A stretch of DNA of 64,000 bases from an uncultured Selenomonas sp. GTDB lineage: Bacteria; Bacillota; Negativicutes; Selenomonadales; Selenomonadaceae. A program made the translations under genes and the position numbers. Where the stretch lies: positions 1 through 64,000 of the forward strand of contig CAMVGU010000007.1 of the NCBI GenBank assembly GCA_947167105.1. The letters run 5' to 3'. The stretch's first letter is position 1; the number at the start of each line of letters is the position of its first letter. This document shows positions 1-6,291 of the stretch, in pieces. The notes under the pieces were generated by a model that was not told where the DNA came from, ran no database searches, and saw nothing but the letters and a program-made list of their open reading frames with translations.

Positions 1-2
1 TA

Positions 3-59
3 TCTAAATTTTCGCTAGAAAAAATCGCTGAAGTTGGCAGGCTTCATGGGGTTCTATGA
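3..59 (+). pseudogene. C-terminal tail of an Rpn-family protein (left-truncated by window)
   Basis: Frame 3 reads a tail (SKFSLEKIAEVGRLHGVL, then TGA) that is nearly identical to the tail of the 397-1281 protein, so a second copy of that gene must lie to the left. Only the last 18 codons are inside the window, so it cannot be said whether the gene is intact. The close match suggests recent duplication of this Rpn-type gene. Confidence 0.6.
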
Positions 60-116
60 TGGCTTGGAGATTCGAGAACTCACCACAGGACTTAAGCATA
101 CCGAGAAGGTAGTTAT

Positions 117-320
117 ATGACTTATCAAATGAAGATTGCTGAAGAAAGGGACGAGGCCAGGGCAGAGGGCAAGGCAGAGGGCTTGAATGAAGGCATTCTT
201 TCTTTGATTGCCTCTTTCAAGGAATTATCCATAGGACAGCAGCAGGCCGTAGAGCAGCTGATGAAACGTTTTTCTCTTACTCACGATGAGGCTGTGGCTA
301 CAGTGCAATCCAACTGGTGA
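117..320 (+). pseudogene. C-terminal fragment of Rpn-family nuclease/transposase
   Basis: The 67-residue product matches the usual C-terminal part of Rpn/PD-(D/E)XK 'transposase' proteins: a charged E-A-R-A-E-G-K-A-E-G linker, then helices ending in a short alanine/valine-rich tail (SLTHDEAVATVQSNW). The nuclease core is missing, and a stop lies just upstream in frame. An ATG behind GAAGGT could still be translated as a free C-terminal domain. It sits between two other Rpn copies, so a decayed paralog is the simplest reading. Confidence 0.55.
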
Positions 321-396
321 TTGTGCTGTCTTCTGCTTGTAGCGTGCTGCAGGGAAATTGAAGAATTCAAAATCAGATGGTTGGGGGTAGGACTTC

Positions 397-1281
397 TTGG
401 GTGAGAAAGACGCAACGGAAAAGACGTTGGAAAGCTACGCCGACGTTTTCGCGGACATTGTGAACGTGTTGCTTTTTGAGGGACAGCCCCTCATAGTCCC
501 GGAAGACTTGCGGGACGCCCTGCCTCGCTCCGTCTACAAAGCCGATGGCAAACTTCACGAACAGGAACGAGACACAGCAAAATTCTGGCTGTCGGGGCAG
601 ATACGCATTGCTCTCCTTGGCTTGGAGAACCAGACGGAGATCGAGGAGGACATGGCACTGCGGGTCATAAGCTATGATGGTGCGGCCTATCGTGACCAGA
701 TGAACCGCGATCAGAAGGGGAAAACAAAGGAGCGTTATCCTGTGGTGACACTTGTCCTGTATTTCGGCTATCAAAAGCACTGGGACAAGCCACTGAGCCT
801 CAAAGAACGCCTCGACATCCCAAAAGAATTGGAGCCCTATGTCAATGACTACCGTGTGAATCTCTTTGAGATTGCCTGGTTGCCGGATGAAACGATAGCA
901 AAGTTTCGGAGCGACTTCCGCTTTGTAGCGGACTATTTCAGCCAGAGGAGGAAAAATCGGCAGTATAAAGCACCGGAAGGGGAACTGAGGCATGTAAAAG
1001 AGGTGCTGGAACTGCTTTCGGCTGTCACACAGGACACTCGTTTTATGGATGCGTACAATAAGCGGATAGAAGAAGGGAGAGCGGTGAATATGGAAGCATG
1101 GATAGATGAGGCTGAGAGTCGGGGGCGTGAGGAAGGCAAAAGCGAGATGGTGCTAGAGATGCTGCGGGAGAAACAACCATTAGACCTGATTGCCAAAGTA
1201 TCTAAGTTTTCTCCTGAGAAAATCGCTGAAGTTGGCAGGCTTCATGGTGTTTTAGCAAGCGATTGCTGGAAACGATCCTGA
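397..1281 (+). CDS. Rpn family recombination-promoting nuclease / putative transposase
   Basis: The 294-residue protein has the family layout: an N-terminal block (ESYADVFADIVNVLLFEG), a PD-(D/E)XK-like middle with the segment VVTLVLYFGYQKHW, and a helical charged C-terminal part (AESRGREEGKSEMVLEML). Characterised family members are DNA endonucleases that stimulate RecA-independent recombination; annotation as a transposase is traditional. The start is a TTG behind GGGGGTAGG, which fits better than any downstream ATG. Its C-terminal tail is repeated at the left edge of the window. No adjacent partner genes or terminal repeats are seen. Product family is fairly sure; activity is not. Confidence 0.75.
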   Translation: MGEKDATEKTLESYADVFADIVNVLLFEGQPLIVPEDLRDALPRSVYKADGKLHEQERDTAKFWLSGQIRIALLGLENQTEIEEDMALRVISYDGAAYRDQMNRDQKGKTKERYPVVTLVLYFGYQKHWDKPLSLKERLDIPKELEPYVNDYRVNLFEIAWLPDETIAKFRSDFRFVADYFSQRRKNRQYKAPEGELRHVKEVLELLSAVTQDTRFMDAYNKRIEEGRAVNMEAWIDEAESRGREEGKSEMVLEMLREKQPLDLIAKVSKFSPEKIAEVGRLHGVLASDCWKRS

Positions 1282-1330
1282 ATGTCAAAATCCGAAAGAC
1301 AAGTGAACAATTTGCAGAATACCAATCTTC

Positions 1331-1360
1331 TTGCGAAATCTTGAACAATGGCGTTATAAT
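1331..1360 (+). promoter_or_regulatory. Repeat-borne promoter (TTGCGA-N18-TATAAT)
   Basis: This is one copy of a repeat found also at 3721-3899 (minus strand) and 57979-58088. It holds TTGCGA, an 18-bp spacer and a perfect TATAAT. The left arm of the GATTTCGC/GCGAAATC hairpin is degenerate here. The 1360-1526 miniature element begins at the last base of the -10 box, so it was probably inserted just downstream of a promoter that served the 1558 gene. Confidence 0.6.
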
Positions 1361-1526
1361 TAAGGAAACGCTGATTAATTCCTCTTTGCCCTTGCCGAGT
1401 CTTTTTCCGCCATGCTGCGTCAGATGCCGTTCGACGTAGCTCTGCTACGACTTCACGGCATCTTCCTTGCCTGACGAAAAAATCCTTCGACAAAGACAAA
1501 AACTCATTTAATCATCGTTTCCTTAA
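1360..1526. mobile_element. 167-bp MITE-like element with TTAAGGAAACG terminal inverted repeats
   Basis: The ends are inverted repeats: TTAAGGAAACGCTGATTAA on the left and TTAATCATCGTTTCCTTAA on the right match with one mismatch over 19 bp. The interior is itself an imperfect palindrome: GATGCCGT and GACGTAGC near 1421-1440 pair with GCTACGACTTC and ACGGCATC near 1444-1464. There is no open reading frame. TA or TTAA at the edges may be the target duplication. A lone right end recurs at 12894-12912. This is what a non-autonomous miniature element looks like. Confidence 0.7.
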
Positions 1527-1557
1527 AACAGCAGCAGGTTCTGAAGGAGATGATGCC

Positions 1558-2379
1558 ATGAAGAAAGATATTCGTTTGCTGGGACTGGATTTTGACGGTA
1601 CGATTCTGGACAGCCAAAAGGAATTCCCGCCGGAGACTGTGCAAGCTATCCGGGAGCTGGAGGCGCGGGGGGTGGCGGTTTCCACGTCCACCGGGCGCGG
1701 GCTGGCGGAGCTTAGGGATTATGATGAAGAAGTCCGGGCTTTCCATTACGGTATTCTGGCCAGCGGCGGCCTGGTCTATGATTTCCGCAAGCAGGAAATC
1801 ATCTATAAGCATTGCCTGGATCTGGAGCTGGCCCTGGCGGTTATCGAGGCAGGCCGGGCGGAGCAGGCCATGGTGCATGTGCTGACCATTCATGGCTCCG
1901 GGGTGCTTCAGGATGATTTGGCCGATATGGGGCAGTTCCAGATGGGCATTTATCAGCCCATGTTCGAGCGCGTGGCCCTGCCGGTTACGGACGTTGCCGA
2001 CTTTGCCCGGGAGCATGCCGCGGAGATCAATAAGGTCAATCTCTACCATCGCAGCCCGGAGTCCCGCGAGCGCACCCGTGAGCGTCTGGCGGGTCTGGAT
2101 ATGGCTGCGGAGGATGCGGAGACTACCTCTCTGGAATACGCCCCCAAGGGGATTTCCAAGGCTCATGGCCTGCGTGTTCTGTGCCAGCATCTGGGGGTAG
2201 ATATCGCCAAATCCGCCGTGATCGGGGACGGCCCCAATGATATGGAGATCTTGCAGGCGGCGGGATTTTCCATTGCCATGGGCAATGCGGCGCCGGAGAT
2301 CCAGGCCTTGGCAGATGCCGTGACCCTGGACAATGACCATAATGGGGTAGTGGCTGCCATAAATAAGTATTTTCTGTGA
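1558..2379 (+). CDS. Cof-type HAD-IIB family phosphatase
   Basis: The protein opens with the HAD motif I DFDGT (residues 11-15). It carries the TSTGR-type motif II near residue 43, a conserved lysine in KGISKAHGL, and motif IV GDGPNDMEI near residue 222. Length (273) and the inserted C2B-type cap match Cof/YidA-like sugar-phosphate or nucleotide phosphatases, which act in the cytoplasm with Mg2+. Substrate cannot be told from sequence. Start ATG follows AAGGAGATGATGCC. The gene stands alone between a miniature element and a bidirectional terminator. Confidence 0.9.
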   Translation: MKKDIRLLGLDFDGTILDSQKEFPPETVQAIRELEARGVAVSTSTGRGLAELRDYDEEVRAFHYGILASGGLVYDFRKQEIIYKHCLDLELALAVIEAGRAEQAMVHVLTIHGSGVLQDDLADMGQFQMGIYQPMFERVALPVTDVADFAREHAAEINKVNLYHRSPESRERTRERLAGLDMAAEDAETTSLEYAPKGISKAHGLRVLCQHLGVDIAKSAVIGDGPNDMEILQAAGFSIAMGNAAPEIQALADAVTLDNDHNGVVAAINKYFL

Positions 2380-2390
2380 ATGCGCGTGAG

Positions 2391-2424
2391 AAATCCCCGC
2401 CGAACATTTCGACGGGGATTCTTT
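2391..2424. terminator. Bidirectional Rho-independent terminator
   Basis: AAATCCCCG and CGGGGATT arms around a short loop separate two convergent genes, with T-runs on both strands. Confidence 0.7.
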
Positions 2425-3049
2425 ATGCTTCGTAATGATGCTCCAGCAACAGCTGGCGGCAGGCGGCCTGCTCATCCTTGTCCAGGTGGCTGGCTGCCCA
2501 GACCAGCACGGAGATATCCTGCTGGTAATGGGTCGTGCCGGCCGTGAGGGGCCACTGCCCGCTCAGCATCTGGCGGGCGGCCCTGCTGCGTGCCTGGTTC
2601 AGCAGTTTCTGCACGGTGGTGGGGCTCATCTGGTATTCCCGGGCCAGCTTTTTGATGGACATGTTTTCGTAGAGGTGCCGGATAAAGATTTCCGTGCCTT
2701 CGTTGGCCAGGGAATACTTGGGTGGGCGTCCGGCGGGAACCCTCTGCCGGGGGAACAGCGGTGCCATCAGGGCTGACAGGGATTCCATGGCCTCTTCCGA
2801 AAGGGAGGTCTGGCGGTAGGCTTCCTCGCTGCCTGGCATGAGGGTGTCCTCGATGAGTACGAACTGCCCGGCGCTGGCCAGCAGGATAAGCAGGCGCGTA
2901 TGCTCCGGGTCAGTCCCCATGCTTTCCCTGGAGAGCAGCCAGGCTTCGCCGCCGGTCAGGTAAAGCATGGTGGAGAGCTGGGGCCGCAGATTGGCGTCGA
3001 TGTCCTCCGGTTTTATTTTCAGTTCGGGGCGCTCCTTGAGCTGGAACAT
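2423..3049 (-). CDS. Uncharacterised helix-turn-helix protein
   Basis: I do not recognise this family beyond its DNA-binding motif. Near residues 130-155 there is a resolvase/Hin-like helix-turn-helix (MSIKKLAREYQMSPTTVQKL), preceded by GRPPKYS, which resembles the hinge before the HTH of serine recombinases; no recombinase catalytic domain is present. The N-terminal half (LKERPELKIKPEDIDANLRP) is of unknown fold. ATG at 3049 is preferred over the GTG at 3058 because GAGGAA lies nine bases ahead of it. It follows the 3137-3679 gene, with a terminator between them. Confidence 0.6.
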   Translation of the reverse strand: MFQLKERPELKIKPEDIDANLRPQLSTMLYLTGGEAWLLSRESMGTDPEHTRLLILLASAGQFVLIEDTLMPGSEEAYRQTSLSEEAMESLSALMAPLFPRQRVPAGRPPKYSLANEGTEIFIRHLYENMSIKKLAREYQMSPTTVQKLLNQARSRAARQMLSGQWPLTAGTTHYQQDISVLVWAASHLDKDEQAACRQLLLEHHYEA

Positions 3050-3067
3050 ATGGTACACTTCCTCGCT

Positions 3068-3110
3068 ATCAAAAAGCCTCGCTGGTTGCAGGAATCAGCG
3101 GGGCTTTTGT
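3068..3110 (-). terminator. Rho-independent terminator after the 3137-3679 gene
   Basis: AAAAGCCTCGCTG and CAGCGGGGCTTTT arms around an 11-base loop form a strong stem in the gap between two minus-strand genes. The T-run on the minus strand suits the upstream (3137-3679) gene. Confidence 0.7.
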
Positions 3111-3136
3111 CGAATTCAAGCCAAATGGACAGGTGG

Positions 3137-3679
3137 TTACTCACTTGCGGTATTGACTTCCTGCAGGCCGCACAGGGCACCGGCGAAGGCGGCGGCCATG
3201 ATCTGGGCGTTGCGCCGCTTCAGTTTCCTGATGGCGGCCAGTCGGTTGGCAAAGCTTTCTCCACGCTTGAGCAGGCTGAGGTAGATGGCCAGGCTGAGAT
3301 CCCCCCGGAGGGAGGGGTCGGACTCGAAGGAGACCAGGAGCTTGCCCCGTTGCTTGGGCTTTTCGGCGGCAATCATGCCGTTGGAGACAGCCTGCACTAT
3401 GTCATCCTTGACCAGGTCGGCGGTCTGCCAGGCTTTGAAGCAGGCTTTCTTCACCTGCAGGCCGTCCCGCACCATAAAGAAGATGATCAGGGAGCAGACG
3501 GCAAGCACGCTGGGGTCGGCAGAGCTGCGGTGCAGGCAGAAGTCATAGAGCTCTGCCGGGTCGTCGCTTGTCCGCAGGCCAAGCTCGATGGTCTGGGCAA
3601 TGTCCTCGTAGCCTTTTTGGAAGAACATTCCCGCTGCCACCATGCAGCCCCTGGCCCGTTCCATGGTCTGTGCATCCAT
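3137..3679 (-). CDS. Hypothetical cytoplasmic protein
   Basis: A 180-residue, helix-rich protein with no signal peptide and no motif I can name with confidence. The end (RRNAQIMAAAFAGALCGLQ) faintly recalls the GD-hydrolase part of ADP-ribosylglycohydrolases, but the metal-binding aspartates are not there, so that link is weak. Start ATG is preceded by CAGGAGTGG. The -10 box TATAAT lies about 42 bases ahead of the start, inside the promoter-bearing repeat unit at 3721-3759, so expression probably depends on that repeat. Confidence 0.6.
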   Translation of the reverse strand: MDAQTMERARGCMVAAGMFFQKGYEDIAQTIELGLRTSDDPAELYDFCLHRSSADPSVLAVCSLIIFFMVRDGLQVKKACFKAWQTADLVKDDIVQAVSNGMIAAEKPKQRGKLLVSFESDPSLRGDLSLAIYLSLLKRGESFANRLAAIRKLKRRNAQIMAAAFAGALCGLQEVNTASE

Positions 3680-3720
3680 TTATACCACTCCTGTTTTATG
3701 TTTATGAGGTCATTTATTTG

Positions 3721-3899
3721 ATTATAACGCCATTGTTCAAGATTTCGCAAGGCGAAATCACACAGATTAGCGTTTCAACAGGCGAAGCTTGTTATAACGC
3801 CATTGTTCAAGATTTCGCAAGGCGAAATCACACAGATTAGCGTTTCGACGGCAAAGCCGTCCTAACGCCATTGTTCAAGATTTCGCAAGGCGAAATCGT
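3721..3899 (-). repeat. Three tandem copies of the promoter-bearing hairpin repeat
   Basis: Read on the minus strand, units of about 70 bp each contain the hairpin GATTTCGCcttGCGAAATC, then TTGAACAATGGCG and a -10-like box. The unit nearest gene 3679 has TATAAT (3721-3726), the middle one TATAAC, and the far one is degenerate, so only the proximal one or two should act as promoters. Between copies there is a shared AAACGCTAATCTGTG linker. The same unit is found upstream of the UDP-galactopyranose mutase gene and at 1331. Confidence 0.75.
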
Positions 3900-3925
3900 T
3901 TCTAATAACGAGGGAGGCATTGAAA

Positions 3926-4711
3926 ATGAAAAAGAACCTGCTAAAAGTCCTGGCCCTGGCCGGTGCGCTGTTCCTGCTGGCGCCGGCAGTCCCTGCAGCA
4001 GCGGCGGATTCGCAGCCGGAGCAGCCTGCGCCCCGGCAGGAGAAGCAGAAGCAGGACACGGAAAAGCCCAAAAAAGTCAAGGCCGTGCTGCCGAAGCACA
4101 AGCATACGGCGGGGTGCGAGAAGACCCAGGCGGAGCCGGTGCTTTTGGTCTGCATCCTGGATCGCTCCGGCTCCATGCACAGTCTGGCTGCCGATACCAT
4201 CGGCGGCTACAATTCCTTCCTGGCAAAGCAAAAGGCAGAGGAGGGCAAGGCCGAGCTTACCACGGTGCTGTTTGATGACCAGTATGAAGTCCTGCTGGAG
4301 CGCAAGCCCCTGGCAGAGGCCCCTGAGCTGACGGCGCGGGAATATTTCGCGCGGGGCACGACGGCTCTGCTTGACGCGGTGGGCAAGACCATTATGACTA
4401 CCGCAGGCAGCATGGAGAAGGAGGGCATTTGCCCCCAGCGCCGCAAGGTGCTGTTCATGATTATGACGGATGGCCTGGAAAATGCCAGCCGGGAGTACAA
4501 GCGCGAGAAGGTCAGGGACATGATCACCGAGGCCCAGGAGAAATACGGCTGGCAGTTCATCTTTATGGGCGCCAATATCGACTCCTTCGCAGAGGCACAG
4601 TCCCTGGGCATTGACAGAAAGAACGCCATGAACTACGAAGCCAGCGGCGAGGGTGTGCAGGCTTCCTTCCAGCAGATGGACAGGGCCGCCACCGCAGCCA
4701 GGAGAAATTAA
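3926..4711 (+). CDS. Exported von Willebrand factor A domain protein
   Basis: An N-terminal signal peptide (lysines, hydrophobic LAGALFLLAPAVPAAAA core) leads to a charged linker and a vWA domain. The MIDAS residues are visible: DRSGS, the later GTTAL threonine, and MTDG with its aspartate. Close relatives of this small vWA type are normally cytoplasmic, so the signal peptide is notable. Start ATG at 3926 is chosen over TTG 3920 because GGGAGG lies eight bases upstream. The ligand is unknown. It overlaps no gene; the next gene starts 20 bases later and may be co-transcribed. Confidence 0.8.
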   Translation: MKKNLLKVLALAGALFLLAPAVPAAAADSQPEQPAPRQEKQKQDTEKPKKVKAVLPKHKHTAGCEKTQAEPVLLVCILDRSGSMHSLAADTIGGYNSFLAKQKAEEGKAELTTVLFDDQYEVLLERKPLAEAPELTAREYFARGTTALLDAVGKTIMTTAGSMEKEGICPQRRKVLFMIMTDGLENASREYKREKVRDMITEAQEKYGWQFIFMGANIDSFAEAQSLGIDRKNAMNYEASGEGVQASFQQMDRAATAARRN

Positions 4712-4731
4712 GGAAACGGGAGGCAGGAATT

Positions 4732-5130
4732 TTGTCTGTAGAGATCGGCATGAAATATGAATCCAGGGAACTGGTGACGACGGAAAAAACTGCAAAGGCC
4801 ATGGGCAGCGGCTCCCTGCCGGTGTACGCCACCCCCGCCATGTCCTGCCTGATGGAGAAGGCAGCGGCGCAGCTTCTGGAGGCCCAGGCAGAGCCGGGCT
4901 GGACCAGCGTGGGCGGCGCCATCTCCATTCGCCATGAGGCCCCCACCCCTGTAGGCGCTGCTGTCCGGGCCGAGGCTGAGGTGACGGCGGCGGAGGGGCG
5001 CCGGGTGGAGTTTAAGGTGGCGGCCTTTGATGAGGCCGGGCAGATCGGACGGGGCACCCACACCCGCTTTATGGTACAGGCAGAGCCTTTCCTGGCCAAA
5101 GCCGGGGAGCGGCGGGATGGGGGAAAGTGA
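4732..5130 (+). CDS. Hotdog-fold thioesterase (FlK-like)
   Basis: The 132-residue protein resembles the fluoroacetyl-CoA-thioesterase-like hotdog family: a conserved VYATPAMSCLMEKAA helix, then GWTSVGGAISIRHEAPTPVG and a final RGTHTRFMV strand. Such enzymes hydrolyse acyl-CoA thioesters in the cytoplasm; here the substrate is unknown. TTG start follows GGGAGGCAGG. Its last codons overlap the start of the NusG-II gene, indicating co-translation with it. Confidence 0.8.
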   Translation: MSVEIGMKYESRELVTTEKTAKAMGSGSLPVYATPAMSCLMEKAAAQLLEAQAEPGWTSVGGAISIRHEAPTPVGAAVRAEAEVTAAEGRRVEFKVAAFDEAGQIGRGTHTRFMVQAEPFLAKAGERRDGGK

Positions 5131-5521
5131 AAAGGGTTCTTCCCTGTCATTGAAACGCGCCGATTGGGCGCTGCTTTCCATCCTGCTGGCCCTGTCCTTT
5201 TTGCCCCTGGCCTTTCCGGGGCAGCAGGGGGCCTGCTATGCGGATATCACCTTGAAGGGCGAGCTTTACCGCCGGGTGCTGCTGACAGGGCACCGGGGCA
5301 CGGAGCGCTTTGAGGTGGAGACAGAGGCGGGCAGGAATGTAATCGAGGTACGGGGGGAGAGCATTGCCGTGGTTGAGGCGGACTGTCCGGACAAGATTTG
5401 CGTGGGGTCAGGGGGGCTTTCCAGGCCCGGCGAGACTGCGGCCTGCCTGCCCCATGGCCTGCTGCTGGAAGTGAAGGGGGGCAGCTCCCCCGCACAGGAT
5501 GATGTGCTGATGGCTCATTGA
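5117..5521 (+). CDS. NusG domain II-containing membrane-anchored protein
   Basis: After a single transmembrane segment (WALLSILLALSFLPLAF) comes an extracytoplasmic NusG-II domain with the signature cysteines and loop (DCPDKICVGSGG, then CLPHGLLLEVKG). In many Firmicutes these proteins accompany FMN-dependent or redox membrane systems; no such partner is seen nearby. ATG at 5117 overlaps the thioesterase gene by 14 bases. The longer in-frame start at 5027 would lie inside that gene and is rejected. Confidence 0.85.
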   Translation: MGESEKGSSLSLKRADWALLSILLALSFLPLAFPGQQGACYADITLKGELYRRVLLTGHRGTERFEVETEAGRNVIEVRGESIAVVEADCPDKICVGSGGLSRPGETAACLPHGLLLEVKGGSSPAQDDVLMAH

Positions 5522-5542
5522 TGGTATGATAGAGGTGGGGCT

Positions 5543-6259
5543 TTGTTTAGGGAAGAAATGCTCGCGGCAGCCACGGCCTATGGGCTGGAGCTGACAGGGC
5601 AGCAACTGGAGCGCTTCGTGCGCTATGAGGAACTGCTGCTGGAGTGGAATGAAAAGATGAACCTCACGGCCATTACGGAGCCGGGGGAGATTGCCGTCAA
5701 GCATATGGTAGATTCCCTGTCCGCCTGGGACGGGGAGCTGATAAAGCCGGGCACGCGCTTGCTGGATGTGGGCACGGGGGCGGGCTTTCCCGGCCTGCCC
5801 CTGGCGATTTTCGTGCCTGGGCTCAGGCTGACGCTGATGGATTCCCTGGCCAAGCGGGTGGGCTTCCTGGAAGCCGTGGTGAGGGAACTGGGGCTTGAGG
5901 ATGTCACCTGTGTCCACGCACGGGCGGAGGATGCGGCCCGCAGGCAGGAGTACCGGGAGCAGTATGACCTGGCAGTCTCCCGGGCCGTTGCCCGCCTGCC
6001 GGTACTGGCGGAATTCGCCCTGCCCTTCGTGAGAACAGGGGGCTTTTTCCTGGCCCTGAAAGGTGCGGCCTGGCAGGAAGAAATGGCAGAGGCCGGGCGG
6101 GCTGTGAGCCTCCTGGGGGGCGGGCAGATGCAGGCGCGCCAGGTGCATTTGCCGGGGCTTGCAGACAGGCGGGCCATCATCACCATACCCAAGGTGAAGC
6201 CCACGCCGAAGTCCTACCCCAGAAAGGCAGGGACGCCTGCCAAAAAGCCCTTGGGCTAA
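5543..6259 (+). CDS. rsmG: 16S rRNA (guanine527-N7)-methyltransferase
   Basis: RsmG (GidB) methylates G527 in 16S rRNA with S-adenosylmethionine. The SAM loop DVGTGAGFPGLPLA lies near residue 75, and the family segments YEELLLEWNEKMNLTAI and DLAVSRAVARLPVL are present. Length (238) is typical. The TTG start follows GAGGTGGGG. RsmG is usually near gidA or parAB; here it follows a thioesterase and a NusG-II gene, which is an unremarkable but different setting. Confidence 0.95.
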   Translation: MFREEMLAAATAYGLELTGQQLERFVRYEELLLEWNEKMNLTAITEPGEIAVKHMVDSLSAWDGELIKPGTRLLDVGTGAGFPGLPLAIFVPGLRLTLMDSLAKRVGFLEAVVRELGLEDVTCVHARAEDAARRQEYREQYDLAVSRAVARLPVLAEFALPFVRTGGFFLALKGAAWQEEMAEAGRAVSLLGGGQMQARQVHLPGLADRRAIITIPKVKPTPKSYPRKAGTPAKKPLG

Positions 6260-6291
6260 CATAAATTTGACAGAGGAAAGGAAGCGCGCCC

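Noticed and set aside
1331-1360. TTGAAC...TATAAT as the promoter boxes within the repeat
   Set aside because: The spacing is only eight bases. TTGCGA, 18 bp upstream of TATAAT, is the workable -35.
3137-3679. ADP-ribosylglycohydrolase assignment
   Set aside because: Only a weak resemblance at the C-terminus, with the metal-binding aspartates absent.
3721-3899. Possible CRISPR array (regular 70-bp repeats)
   Set aside because: Only three units, the repeat is longer than the spacer, spacers are nearly identical, and the unit recurs elsewhere as a promoter.
4700-4730. TTAAGGAAACG as another terminus of the miniature element
   Set aside because: The match ends after 11 bases, no partner end is close, and the sequence is part of the ribosome-binding region of the thioesterase gene.
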